Translations under genes and position numbers: made by a program
The notes under the pieces: generated by a model
Database searches by the model: none
What the model was told of the DNA's origin: nothing
Seen by the model: the letters and a program-made list of their open reading frames with translations, nothing else
In this document: positions 53,124 to 61,100 of the stretch, one piece after another
Position numbering within the stretch: the first letter of the stretch is position 1
How the letters are laid out: every line of letters begins with the position of its first letter
Origin: Sphingobacterium sp. B16(2022)
GTDB lineage: Bacteria > Bacteroidota > Bacteroidia > Sphingobacteriales > Sphingobacteriaceae
Direction: 5' to 3'
Assembly (NCBI RefSeq): GCF_012030425.1
Contig: NZ_JAAUVN010000008.1
Span: forward strand, 1 to 61,100
Length of the DNA: 61,100 bases

Positions 53124-55700
53124 ATGAAATTGAGTACAAAAGAAGCCGTTTTTCAAAACGAAGTTTTGACGCGATTTGAACTTTTTAAAAGTCTATTTTT
53201 AACACTGCCCTTCCAGCAAGTGAAGGATACTGGTACCTTGTTACCTTTTTTTGCCCAACATTGTGAGAAGGGTGTTGAGAAACATCAAACTCCAGAGGAA
53301 ATTATCAATTCTTTCTTTGTGCAGCATGAGCTTTATTCGGATGAACAAACTCAGGTCGATCTATTATTTCGATTTGTGCAATATATAGAAAGACAGGTGG
53401 TTCTTTTTGATGCTATTGAAGATTCTTCATTTAAAGCGATCGGCAAGACTGATCAATCTTCACAGCTTGGGTCTTTAATTAAATCTTCTGAAATAAATCC
53501 GGAATTAAAGCGTAAGATAGTTGGTAAATTGAAAGATTTTTCGGTTCGTCTTGTGTTAACGGCTCATCCAACTCAGTTTTATCCTGGGACTGTTCTATCG
53601 ATTATCAATGATTTAATTGGAGCGATTAAGGAGAATGATATTCACAATATTCATTTATTATTGCAACAGTTAGGTAAAACACCATTTATTAATAACAATA
53701 AGCCAACTCCAGTTGATGAAGCTATTAGTTTAGCTTGGTTTTTGGAAAATGTTTTTTACAAGGTTGCTTCTGAAATCCAGACATATATTGATGATGAGCT
53801 AGGTATAGAGACGGAAGAGGTTAGGCAATTGATTGAACTGGGTTTCTGGCCGGGGGGAGATCGTGACGGTAACCCTAATGTAAGTGCTGAAAGTACTAAA
53901 AAGGTAGCGACACTTTTAAGAACAATCTTATTTCGCTGTTATTATAGGGATTTTAGAGTTGTAAAACGTCGCATTACATTTAGAGGGGTTGAAAAATATA
54001 TGGATAATCTGCAGGAACTGTTTTATGAAAATAGTTTTAACCCTGTTGAGAATCCTGTTGATGAAACAGCACAGATTGTTGAAAATCTAAAAGCTATTCA
54101 AGTTGTGCTTAAAGAGGACCATAATAATCTTTTTGTTGAGATTGTTGACGATTTGTTACGCAAAGTAATGACCTTCGGTTGTTTCTTTACCACGCTTGAT
54201 ATTCGTCAGGACAGTAGTATTCTGACTCAAACTTTTGAATATATCATTAAGAAATATCCAGAAGAAACTGGTATTTCAGCTGATTTCTCATCGTTATCTG
54301 AAGTAGATAAACAGACTGCTATTGATTTTAAAGAGTTAGATCTAGCGTTTGATGAAGAGGCTACCGCATTGGAAGTTGATACTTTACAAGTTATTCGTTT
54401 ACTGAAAGATATTCAAAAATCAGGATCTGAGCGTGCTGCACAGCGATTTATCATCAGTAATTGTCAGCAAGCGAGCGATATTTTGGGATTACGACAGTTA
54501 TTTCTCTGGTCTGGCTGGAAGAAAGATACTTTAACTATTGATTTTGTACCTCTATTTGAAACTGTTGATGATTTGACGCGTGCTGCTGATGTGATGAAAT
54601 CACTTTATACGAATAAGGAGTATGCAAAGCATCTTAAATTGAGAGGGAATAAGCAAACAATTATGCTTGGTTATTCTGACAGTACTAAAGATGGTGGTTA
54701 TTTGATGGCTAACTGGTCTATTTATAGTGCTAAAATTGAATTAACCGCTATTGCTCGAGAATATGATGTGGATCTCGTATTTTTTGATGGTCGTGGTGGT
54801 CCGCCTGCGAGAGGTGGGGGTAAAACGCAACGTTTCTATGCATCAATGGGTGAAGAAATTGCTAATGATCATATTCAGTTAACTATTCAGGGACAAACTA
54901 TAAGTAGTCAATACGGTTCTTTAGATACAGCACGATTTAATATCGAACAATTACTTCATGCTGGGATTATTTCAGATCTTAAACAAAGGTCGGGTGATAC
55001 TTTAACGCCGCATCAGAAAGGTATTGTGGATAAATTGGCAGATCTCAGCTATAATAAGTTTATGGATTTACGTAAGAATCCTTTATTCTTAAGCTATTTA
55101 GAAAATTTATCACCTTTAAAAGCGCTTTCCTCTATCAATATCAGTAGTCGTCCAGTTAAAAGAAATTCGGATAAGGAGCTGAAGCTTAAAGACCTTCGTG
55201 CTATCAGTTTCGTAACTGCCTGGAGTCAATTGAAACAAAATATACCAGGTTTTTATGGTGTCGGTACAGCATTGAAATGGGCGGAACAAAATAATCTTTG
55301 GAAAGATGTTCAACAGTTATATTTATCTTCTGGTTTTTTTCAGACTTTAATTGATAACTGTATGATGTCCATGACCAAATCGAACTTTGACATTACTTCT
55401 TATATGCAATATGATGAGAAATATGGTGAGTTTTGGAAGATGTTGCATGCCGAGTTTTTAATTACCAAAGAGTATTTATTAAAATTGAGCAATACATCGA
55501 AATTAATGGAAAATTACCCTATTGATCGTGAATCTATATTGGCACGTGAGAATATTGTGTTGCCATTATTAATTATTCAACACTATGCTATCAAGGTAAT
55601 CAATGAGGGTAAATTGGATGAAAAGAAGCGAGAAGCTTATGCTAAATTAATTGCCAGAACAATTTATGGGGTTGTTAATGCCGGTAGAAATGTGGCATAA
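53124..55700 (+). CDS. ppc: phosphoenolpyruvate carboxylase
   Basis: The enzyme adds bicarbonate to PEP to give oxaloacetate, refilling the TCA cycle. Clear marks are VLTAHPTQF (canonical HPTE has Glu), GFWPGGDRDGNPN, MLGYSDSTKDGGYL, and FDGRGGPPARGGG (canonical FHGRGG). The protein ends VVNAGRNVA, against the usual C-terminal GMRNTG. These look like lineage variants of a complete enzyme of about 858 residues. The frame is open to a TTG at 53073, but the ATG is preferred. Confidence 0.95.
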   Translation: MKLSTKEAVFQNEVLTRFELFKSLFLTLPFQQVKDTGTLLPFFAQHCEKGVEKHQTPEEIINSFFVQHELYSDEQTQVDLLFRFVQYIERQVVLFDAIEDSSFKAIGKTDQSSQLGSLIKSSEINPELKRKIVGKLKDFSVRLVLTAHPTQFYPGTVLSIINDLIGAIKENDIHNIHLLLQQLGKTPFINNNKPTPVDEAISLAWFLENVFYKVASEIQTYIDDELGIETEEVRQLIELGFWPGGDRDGNPNVSAESTKKVATLLRTILFRCYYRDFRVVKRRITFRGVEKYMDNLQELFYENSFNPVENPVDETAQIVENLKAIQVVLKEDHNNLFVEIVDDLLRKVMTFGCFFTTLDIRQDSSILTQTFEYIIKKYPEETGISADFSSLSEVDKQTAIDFKELDLAFDEEATALEVDTLQVIRLLKDIQKSGSERAAQRFIISNCQQASDILGLRQLFLWSGWKKDTLTIDFVPLFETVDDLTRAADVMKSLYTNKEYAKHLKLRGNKQTIMLGYSDSTKDGGYLMANWSIYSAKIELTAIAREYDVDLVFFDGRGGPPARGGGKTQRFYASMGEEIANDHIQLTIQGQTISSQYGSLDTARFNIEQLLHAGIISDLKQRSGDTLTPHQKGIVDKLADLSYNKFMDLRKNPLFLSYLENLSPLKALSSINISSRPVKRNSDKELKLKDLRAISFVTAWSQLKQNIPGFYGVGTALKWAEQNNLWKDVQQLYLSSGFFQTLIDNCMMSMTKSNFDITSYMQYDEKYGEFWKMLHAEFLITKEYLLKLSNTSKLMENYPIDRESILARENIVLPLLIIQHYAIKVINEGKLDEKKREAYAKLIARTIYGVVNAGRNVA

Positions 55701-55725
55701 AGTTCAACTCTTTTTTAATTAGAGT

Positions 55726-55754
55726 TTTGAACCCCGTTTATTTTATTATTTTTG
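55726..55754 (+). promoter_or_regulatory. Bacteroidetes-type promoter for the lipoprotein gene
   Basis: TTTG (55726-55729), a 17-base spacer and TATTTTTG (55747-55754) fit the consensus at the short end of its spacing. The expected start is about 12 bases before the ATG at 55774. An imperfect hairpin between ppc and this promoter (GTTCAACTC / GAGTTTTGAAC, 55702-55732) may terminate ppc. Confidence 0.65.
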
Positions 55755-55773
55755 TGCTGTTAATATAATTGAT

Positions 55774-56325
55774 ATGAAATTTAATAAGTTATTTGTAGCG
55801 GTAGCAGTTTGTGGAAGTTCTTTATTAGCTTCTTGTAACTACCAAACAGGTTTGGATAACCAATATAAAAATTCGCGTGCTTCTTTGGCTGATGGTGATG
55901 CTTATGCCATGTTTAAGTTTGTGGGTGAGCAAGGGAACTATTTGATGAATTTGGCGAAATTTGCTGAGTCAAAATCTACTTCTGCAGAGACGAAAGCTTT
56001 ATCTGCAAAAATTCAAGAGTCGTATAGTACTATTCTTCCGCAGTTGGATTCATTAGCATTGAGCCTTCATGTTAATGATGCGATGAGAGGTGTTCCTGCT
56101 TTTCAAGCTCCGGTTGCTTTAGGTGCGGACAGTACTGCAGCATTTAATGATAAAGCTTATACTCATCTTGTTGCTGAGATTCAAGCTGAAGTAAATAAAA
56201 AATTGACGAAAGAGTCTCACAATACAAATGCTGCTGTTAATCACTTTTCACATGAGAGCTTAGAAAAACTTCAAGAGGTTTATAAACTTGCTGGTGGTAA
56301 AGTAGATGAGCATGCACATCACTAA
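55774..56325 (+). CDS. DUF4142-like lipoprotein
   Basis: A 183-residue exported protein with lipobox LLASC (C21). The mature part is helical, starts with DGDAYAMFKFVGEQGN and ends in a His-rich KVDEHAHH. The pattern resembles the DUF4142 family of periplasmic helical-bundle proteins, of unknown function. The oxidoreductase gene follows 16 bases later and may be co-transcribed. Confidence 0.6.
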   Translation: MKFNKLFVAVAVCGSSLLASCNYQTGLDNQYKNSRASLADGDAYAMFKFVGEQGNYLMNLAKFAESKSTSAETKALSAKIQESYSTILPQLDSLALSLHVNDAMRGVPAFQAPVALGADSTAAFNDKAYTHLVAEIQAEVNKKLTKESHNTNAAVNHFSHESLEKLQEVYKLAGGKVDEHAHH

Positions 56326-56341
56326 ATAAAATCTTATTTTA

Positions 56342-57352
56342 ATGACTGTAAATAAAATAATTACAGGTGTTTTGTCGTATGGAATGTCCGGAAGGGTATT
56401 CCATACGCCATTTATAGCCAATAATGATCGCTTTGAATTGCGGGCAGTTGTAGAGCGATCAACTAAAAAAGCACAATTAGATTATCCTTCGATTATCAGT
56501 TATGATAGTGTTGAGGAGCTTCTCGCAGATGATGCAATTGAACTTGTCATTATCAATACACCAAACGATACCCATGTTTCTTTAGCTAAGCAAGCTTTGC
56601 TGGCAGGAAAACATGTTCTGATTGAAAAGCCTTTTGCGCCTACGGTATTAGAAGCAAAGGAATTATTTGATTTGGGACGAAAGGTTGGAAAGTTTGTATT
56701 ACCTTATCATAACAGAAGATTTGATTCGGATTTTAATTCGCTAAAATCTGTTTTGGAATGTGGTAAAGTTGGTGAAACTGTTGAACTTCATTTACGATTT
56801 GATCGTTATCGTGCTGAGATTGGACAAAAGGTCTTTAAAGAAACTAAGCGTCCTGCCGCAGGAATTTTGTTTGATCTGGGATCTCACTTACTGGACCAGG
56901 TGATCTCTTTATTTGGCAAGCCATTAACTGCTGTCAAAAGAACATCTATACATCGTAAAGATTCTGAGGTTGATGATTTTGCTACACTTCTATTGACTTT
57001 TGATCATGGTCTTACCGTATTTATCACGGTCAGTATGTTGGTCTTAGAATCACAGTACAGCTTTCTGCTCCATGGTACACAAGGAACCTTTGTTAAGGAT
57101 CGTACGGACGTGCAAGAGAATCAACTGATTGATGGTATTAGTCCTATTGATGAGCATTATGGAGAAGAGAATGAACATGCCGAAGGATTGCTTACTTACT
57201 TAGAGCAAGGTAATATGGTCTCAGAACGATTAAAAGCTTTAAAAGGTAATTATATGCTGTTGTTTGATGCTGTTTACGATCAAATAAGAAACGATAAGGC
57301 TTATTTTGTTACGGAAGAACAGATTTATTGGCAATTGGAAATTTTGGAATAA
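56342..57352 (+). CDS. Gfo/Idh/MocA family oxidoreductase
   Basis: A 336-residue NAD(P)-dependent sugar or cyclitol dehydrogenase. The N-terminal Rossmann part starts GVLSYGMSGRVFHTPFI, then NTPNDTHVSLAKQAL and the catalytic-region EKPFAPT. The C-terminal part has FDLGSHLLDQ. It resembles the YhhX/YdgJ type. The substrate is not readable. Confidence 0.9.
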   Translation: MTVNKIITGVLSYGMSGRVFHTPFIANNDRFELRAVVERSTKKAQLDYPSIISYDSVEELLADDAIELVIINTPNDTHVSLAKQALLAGKHVLIEKPFAPTVLEAKELFDLGRKVGKFVLPYHNRRFDSDFNSLKSVLECGKVGETVELHLRFDRYRAEIGQKVFKETKRPAAGILFDLGSHLLDQVISLFGKPLTAVKRTSIHRKDSEVDDFATLLLTFDHGLTVFITVSMLVLESQYSFLLHGTQGTFVKDRTDVQENQLIDGISPIDEHYGEENEHAEGLLTYLEQGNMVSERLKALKGNYMLLFDAVYDQIRNDKAYFVTEEQIYWQLEILE

Positions 57353-57526
57353 CCGACTTAGTGTTAAATTATTATCTTGTTCATAATTATTTAACACTAA
57401 TTTCACTTCGTCTTCATTTATTATTTATATTTTCGAAACAATTAAAGAAGGCTTATTGTGAAGGAGTATTTTATCCATTCTCAGTAAGAAATCAATTTCA
57501 TTTTTATTTACTTTAAATGTATTAAT

Positions 57527-58405
57527 GTGAGGTATGCTGCGATAGATATCGGCTCCAATGCGGTTAGACTTTTAATTGCTGATATTGTTCAAGAAAAAGA
57601 AGGTTTTTCTTTTAAAAAGAATACCCTACTAAGGGTGCCGTTGCGTCTTGGTGATGACGCTTTCATCCATCAAAAATTATCGCCTAAAAAAGCGGATAAT
57701 TTAGTAAAGACTATGCGTGCATTTCGTGAATTGATGGATGTGTATAATGTTGAAGATTATATGGCATGTGCTACATCGGCGATGCGTGATGTAACCAACG
57801 GTCCTGAGGTTGTGAAAAGGGTAAGTGAAATTGGTATTGATATCGCTATTATTGATGGAACCAAAGAAGCTGAGATAATTTACAATAGCCATCTGGAAGC
57901 TAAGATGGATATGGATAAAGTTTATTTGTATATCGATGTTGGCGGTGGAAGTACTGAATTATCGTTGTTTGCAAATGCCAAATTGGTGAATTCCAAATCT
58001 TTTAATTTAGGAACAATCCGTATTTTGGATAACAAAGATGAACAGGAGACCTGGGATGACCTTAAGGAATGGGTAACGACTAATACAAAAATGTATAAGC
58101 AGGTGTACGGTATAGGAACGGGTGGTAATATCAATAAGCTTTCTCGCTTGGCAAATGAAAAAGGTGATAAGCCTATTTCTTATGCAAAATTGAAGGCTCT
58201 TTATCATTATCTAACTTCATATTCTTTAAAAGAACGCATTACTTTATTGGGATTAAATGATGATCGTGCCGACGTCATTATTCCAGCGACAGAAATTTTC
58301 ATGACTATCATGAAGTATGGACACTTGAAGCAGATTATGGTACCTCGCGTAGGATTAGTTGATGGGGTTATCCATACTTTGATAAAAAAGAATTTGCTAA
58401 AATAA
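57527..58405 (+). CDS. Ppx/GppA family phosphatase
   Basis: A 292-residue exopolyphosphatase / pppGpp phosphatase-like protein of the actin-fold family. The N-terminal AAIDIGSNAVRLLIADI and the phosphate-binding VGGGSTELSLF are clear. The start is GTG (57527); no upstream in-frame ATG exists. It is the short form seen in Bacteroidetes, without the C-terminal HD domain of E. coli Ppx. Confidence 0.92.
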   Translation: MRYAAIDIGSNAVRLLIADIVQEKEGFSFKKNTLLRVPLRLGDDAFIHQKLSPKKADNLVKTMRAFRELMDVYNVEDYMACATSAMRDVTNGPEVVKRVSEIGIDIAIIDGTKEAEIIYNSHLEAKMDMDKVYLYIDVGGGSTELSLFANAKLVNSKSFNLGTIRILDNKDEQETWDDLKEWVTTNTKMYKQVYGIGTGGNINKLSRLANEKGDKPISYAKLKALYHYLTSYSLKERITLLGLNDDRADVIIPATEIFMTIMKYGHLKQIMVPRVGLVDGVIHTLIKKNLLK

Positions 58406-58443
58406 GAGGTGAAAATAAAAATGAATATACAGGTAAAAAATAC

Positions 58444-58473
58444 TTGTAGAATTTAAAAAAACGTTTAAATTTG
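58444..58473 (+). promoter_or_regulatory. promoter of tRNA-Leu
   Basis: TTG (58444-58446), a 19-base spacer and TAAATTTG (58466-58473) fit the Bacteroidetes consensus. The predicted start is about 14 bases before the tRNA. Confidence 0.7.
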
Positions 58474-58493
58474 CGATACCATTTTGAAATTAG

Positions 58494-58577
58494 GCCCAGG
58501 TGGCGAAATTGGTAGACGCACCATCTTGAGGGGGTGGCGCCTGTATGGGTGTGGCAGTTCGAATCTGCTTCTGGGTA
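58494..58577 (+). tRNA. tRNA-Leu (GAG)
   Basis: An 84-base tRNA with a long variable arm. The acceptor GCCCAGG pairs with TCTGGGT (G-T pairs at both ends); the anticodon stem CCATC/GGTGG encloses TTGAGGG, giving anticodon GAG; the T arm is GCAG-TTCGAAT-CTGC. Confidence 0.94.
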
Positions 58578-58592
58578 CATCATATTGATGAT

Positions 58593-58628
58593 AAAAAAAG
58601 GTCTGGATATTTTTCCAGACCTTTTTTT
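58593..58628. terminator. bidirectional terminator after tRNA-Leu
   Basis: AAAAAAAGGTCTGGA pairs with TCCAGACCTTTTTTT. It ends the tRNA transcript and also touches the stop of the converging Fe-S gene. Confidence 0.93.
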
Positions 58629-59421
58629 ATATTCGATTAGCTCGTACCGTTATTTCGGCGATATCTAATACTTCTATTTCCGTTTCTTTGTCTTTAATTT
58701 TTACTCCATCTTTAAGCATAGTCATGCAGAATGGACAGGCGGCGGCAACAATCGTAGCTTGGCTGTCGATTATTTCCTCTATGCGTTCTATATTGACGTC
58801 TTTTGTGCCTTTCTCAGGTTCTTTAAACATTTGCCCGCCACCAGCTCCACAGCATAGTCCATTGCTTTTACATCTTTTTAATTCGATTAATTGTGCATCT
58901 AGACTTTCCAGTACTTTTCTGGGCGCTTCGTAAACTTCATTGGCGCGACCTAAGTAGCAGGGATCATGGTAAGTGATCTTTTTACCTTGAAAAATATGAC
59001 CGTCTGCAGGTTTCAGTTTTCCTTCATCAATTAGACTTTGAATCAATTGCGTGTGATGAATCAGTTCGTAGTTCCCCCCAAGTGCAGGATACTCGTTTTT
59101 AAGGGTGTTAAAACAATGGGGGCATGCTGTTACTATTTTTTTTACTTCATAGCCATCTAATACCTGAATATTCATCATGGCCTGCATTTGAAATAGAAAT
59201 TCATTGCCAGCACGTTTTGCTGGATCACCGGTACAACTTTCTTCTGTTCCCAATATCGCGTATTTGATTCCGACATGCTGTAGAATACGGCAAATATCTC
59301 GGGTTATCTTTTGAGCCCTTTCATCAAAACTTCCGGCACAACCTACCCAAAATAGAATATCTGCTGTTTCACCTTTAGCCACTAACTCGGCCATCGTTGG
59401 GACGTGTAATTCTTTTTCCAT
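58627..59421 (-). CDS. CCG-domain Fe-S protein (LutA/GlpC/HdrD-like)
   Basis: A 264-residue soluble protein with two cysteine-rich CCG domains. Cysteine groups are WVGCAGSF, CPHCFNT, DPCYLGRAN, RCKSNGLCCGAGGG and ACPFCMT. Such domains bind a non-cubane or 4Fe-4S cluster and act in electron transfer from organic acids or disulfides. The ATG at 59421 (MEKELHVP) is preferred over an upstream start at 59499 that would overlap the partner gene. It is the second gene of the operon. Confidence 0.88.
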   Translation of the reverse strand: MEKELHVPTMAELVAKGETADILFWVGCAGSFDERAQKITRDICRILQHVGIKYAILGTEESCTGDPAKRAGNEFLFQMQAMMNIQVLDGYEVKKIVTACPHCFNTLKNEYPALGGNYELIHHTQLIQSLIDEGKLKPADGHIFQGKKITYHDPCYLGRANEVYEAPRKVLESLDAQLIELKRCKSNGLCCGAGGGQMFKEPEKGTKDVNIERIEEIIDSQATIVAAACPFCMTMLKDGVKIKDKETEIEVLDIAEITVRANRI

Positions 59422-59443
59422 CTTTATCGTTTTATAAAAAGCA

Positions 59444-60742
59444 TTATTGTTGAGAAGTCCAGTTTGCCCGATCCATTTGTGAATATTTCCAAGGTGCACC
59501 GTTATTTTCTACATTTCCAAACATTGTATTAATGCTTGCAGGTGCTTGTGATTCTTCCATCACAGAGAACCTTCTCAATTCAATAATTATTTCAAGGGGA
59601 TTGATATTCACTGGACATTGCTCTACACATGCGTTACAGCTTGTGCAGGCCCATAATTCTTCACGAGTTATATAAGTGTCTAATAAAGATTTTTGATCAT
59701 CTACAAAGCTTCCATTTGCTTTTATATTTTTTCCGACTTCATCTAGACGATCCCGTGTGTCCATCATGATTTTTCTTGGAGATAGCAATTTGCCTGTTAT
59801 ATTTGCGGGACAAGAGGATGTGCATCGTCCGCATTCTGTACAGGTGTAAGCATCCAGTAAGTTTTTCCATGTTAAATCCTGAACATCTTTTGCACCAAAA
59901 CGAATAGGTTGATCTGATACAGGAGGGGTGAAGGTTGGATCTAACATCGCTTTTACCTCATTGGTTACACTTTCCATATTCGTTAACTCTCCCTTGGGCT
60001 TTAAATTCGAAAAATAGGTGTTCGGGAATGCCAGCAAAATGTGCAGGTGTTTTGAATAGGGTAAATAATTAAGAAAAGCTAATACTCCTAGAATGTGGAA
60101 CCACCAGCAGATACGCTCAATCAATATTAGAGCAGATGGATCGGAAGGTAGGAATGAAATTATATACTGACTGATTGGAAATGAGCCGGCAATAATATAA
60201 TGTGATTCGCCATAGAGCTGTAATTTTTGATCTGCGGCATTCATTAATAAAAACGCTGTCATTAACAGAATTTCTGTAATCAGAATAAGGTTTGCATCTG
60301 TTTTTGGCCAATTCTTTAATTCTGGGCTATTGAGGCGCTTTAAGTGAAGGACATTTCTGCGAATAAAGAAAATGATACAGCCCAACAGAACACCAAAAGC
60401 TAACCATTCGAATGAGGCAATCAAGAAATTATAAAATCCTCCTAAAAATGATAAAAAACGATGGGTACCAAATATGCCGTCTACTACGATCTCAATCATC
60501 TCTATATTGATAATACAAAAACCGATATAAACGAAAAGGTGAAGTATTGCGGGAATAATCCGCTTAAACATTTTTTTTTGACCAAATGCAACCAAAAGCA
60601 TGGTTTTAAAACGTTCGGCAGGTTTGTCATTTCGATTAAGCGCTCTTCCTATTTTTATATTTTTATAAATCTGCCTAGCATTTTTTGCAAACAGAATAAT
60701 TGCGCTAACAAAGCATAATGTAAATATAAGTTGGTTAATCAT
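59444..60742 (-). CDS. membrane-anchored dicluster 4Fe-4S protein
   Basis: A 432-residue protein with five or six N-terminal membrane helices (about 1-230) and a cytoplasmic part with two 4Fe-4S clusters: CTECGRCTSSCP and CTSCNACVEQCP. The layout resembles the DsrM/HdrE-HdrD or NarI-like plus ferredoxin type. With the CCG protein 22 bases downstream it forms a quinone-linked electron-transfer module. The donor is unknown; no dehydrogenase gene is adjacent within the window. Confidence 0.87.
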   Translation of the reverse strand: MINQLIFTLCFVSAIILFAKNARQIYKNIKIGRALNRNDKPAERFKTMLLVAFGQKKMFKRIIPAILHLFVYIGFCIINIEMIEIVVDGIFGTHRFLSFLGGFYNFLIASFEWLAFGVLLGCIIFFIRRNVLHLKRLNSPELKNWPKTDANLILITEILLMTAFLLMNAADQKLQLYGESHYIIAGSFPISQYIISFLPSDPSALILIERICWWFHILGVLAFLNYLPYSKHLHILLAFPNTYFSNLKPKGELTNMESVTNEVKAMLDPTFTPPVSDQPIRFGAKDVQDLTWKNLLDAYTCTECGRCTSSCPANITGKLLSPRKIMMDTRDRLDEVGKNIKANGSFVDDQKSLLDTYITREELWACTSCNACVEQCPVNINPLEIIIELRRFSVMEESQAPASINTMFGNVENNGAPWKYSQMDRANWTSQQ

Positions 60743-60763
60743 ATCTTTTTATCACTGTATACA

Positions 60764-60771
60764 CAAATATA
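60764..60771 (-). promoter_or_regulatory. candidate -7 element of the Fe-S operon
   Basis: On the minus strand TATATTTG fits TAnnTTTG, 21 bases before the start codon. The -33 position falls inside the large palindrome at 60775-60810, and no TTTG is present there. Confidence 0.45.
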
Positions 60772-60774
60772 ATA

Positions 60775-60810
60775 TAAATAATATATTATGCATGCATAAT
60801 ATATTATTTA
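60775..60810. promoter_or_regulatory. perfect 36-bp palindrome upstream of the Fe-S operon
   Basis: The 36 bases equal their own reverse complement without any spacer; the centre is TTATGCATGCATAA with long AT arms. It lies 33 bases before the start of the membrane Fe-S gene and covers its presumed -33 region. It is likely an operator for a dimeric regulator; a cruciform is also possible. Confidence 0.7.
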
Positions 60811-60975
60811 GAATTTTTAAAAATTAATGACTTTTTTGAATAAATAAGTTTGGCATTTTGGTTTAGAGGTAGGGTTGAGGTCTGTATTCAATTCTGACGA
60901 CAGATATATTGTGTTATGGAATCTTTATGATGGTATTTACTATTTTCGGTTTACTATTGCTTATTAGCTACAAAA

Positions 60976-61100
60976 GGTAAGGTAAGGTAAGGTAAGGTAA
61001 GGTAAGGTAAGGTAAGGTAAGGTAAGGTAAGGTAAGGTAAGGTAAGGTAAGGTAAGGTAAGGTAAGGTAAGGTAAGGTAAGGTAAGGTAAGGTAAGGTAA
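60976..61100. repeat. pentanucleotide microsatellite, (GGTAA)25
   Basis: There are 25 perfect copies of GGTAA without one interruption, running to the last base, so the full length is unknown. On the plus strand every frame meets TAA; on the minus strand (TTACC)n is open in all frames and would encode repeated Leu-Pro-Tyr-Leu-Thr. Confidence 0.98.

Larger units (their letters stand above)
60743..61100. other. 358-bp right-end gap without a gene
   Basis: This contains the candidate promoter and 36-bp palindrome of the Fe-S operon, a plain AT-rich stretch (60811-60975) in which I see nothing, and the GGTAA repeat that reaches the window end. Confidence 0.6.

Noticed and set aside
57328..57516. 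62-residue frame between the oxidoreductase and Ppx/GppA
   Set aside because: It starts inside the oxidoreductase gene out of frame and shows no conserved pattern.
59422..59499. Upstream start of the CCG Fe-S gene overlapping its partner
   Set aside because: It would overlap the membrane Fe-S gene by 56 bases and add no known domain; the ATG at 59421 gives a normal start.
60976..61100. Repeat array considered as CRISPR
   Set aside because: The five-base units have no spacers and no cas gene is near; it is a simple microsatellite.

Overview
This is a 61.1 kb AT-rich piece of a Bacteroidetes chromosome, most likely a Sphingobacterium-like member of the Sphingobacteriaceae. The reasons are: a fused CcoN-CcoO oxidase subunit and a one-haem CcoP; promoters of the Bacteroidetes type (TTTG, about 19 bases, TAnnTTTG) that can be read directly in front of several genes and tRNAs; an MG2/TonB-plug protein and a large surface-type beta-barrel protein; a YpdA-type reductase; and Rho with a charged N-terminal insert. 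The genus is an inference. No insertion sequence, prophage, CRISPR array or plasmid gene is visible. Almost all genes are housekeeping or envelope genes.

Layout. 1-108: the 3' end of a 5S rRNA and its terminator, so an rRNA operon ends here. 109-1021: a long non-coding gap. 1022-6785: cbb3 oxidase cluster (ccoNO, ccoQ, ccoP, ccoG, ccoH, a SafE/DsbD_2 membrane protein). 6778-12594: tripartite RND efflux operon on the minus strand (adaptor, pump, outer-membrane channel). 12834-22515: cardiolipin synthase, an MG2/plug protein, a YihY membrane protein, an acyl-CoA synthetase, a small outer-membrane protein and an M61 peptidase. 22723-31786: two paralogous N-acetylglucosamine-kinase-like genes (one beside a sugar MFS transporter), glutathione peroxidase, a candidate small RNA, thymidine kinase, YbaB, an LpxH-like phosphatase and several conserved unknowns. 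32119-41235: rho, pssA, an HPt protein with folK, sppA, pgk and a HExxH plus beta-barrel giant. 41792-49226: mgtE, three identical tRNA-Asn genes around an S41 peptidase, a PfkB kinase, a small cytochrome-b5-like protein, an ECF sigma factor, murB and a TetR regulator. 49228-58405: YpdA reductase and FUSC protein, ohr, PEP carboxylase, a lipoprotein, a Gfo/Idh/MocA oxidoreductase and Ppx/GppA. 58494-60742: tRNA-Leu(GAG) and a two-gene Fe-S (Lut/Hdr-like) operon. 60976-61100: 25 perfect GGTAA units that run off the window.

How the parts work together. The cco genes form one respiratory unit for growth at low oxygen. The three RND genes form one exporter from inner to outer membrane. The GlcNAc-kinase-like gene and the MFS transporter look like one amino-sugar uptake and phosphorylation unit. 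The two Fe-S genes at the right end look like a membrane-anchored electron-transfer module.

The most interesting signals are non-coding: a perfect 36-bp palindrome in the promoter of the Fe-S operon (60775-60810), a 30-bp near-perfect palindrome between ohr and ppc, a perfect 19-bp-stem hairpin between two divergent genes in front of mgtE, a candidate terminator-ended small RNA near 24172-24288, hairpins packed between tandem tRNA-Asn genes, and the GGTAA microsatellite. I found no clear new multi-gene system; the Part 2 items are leads.
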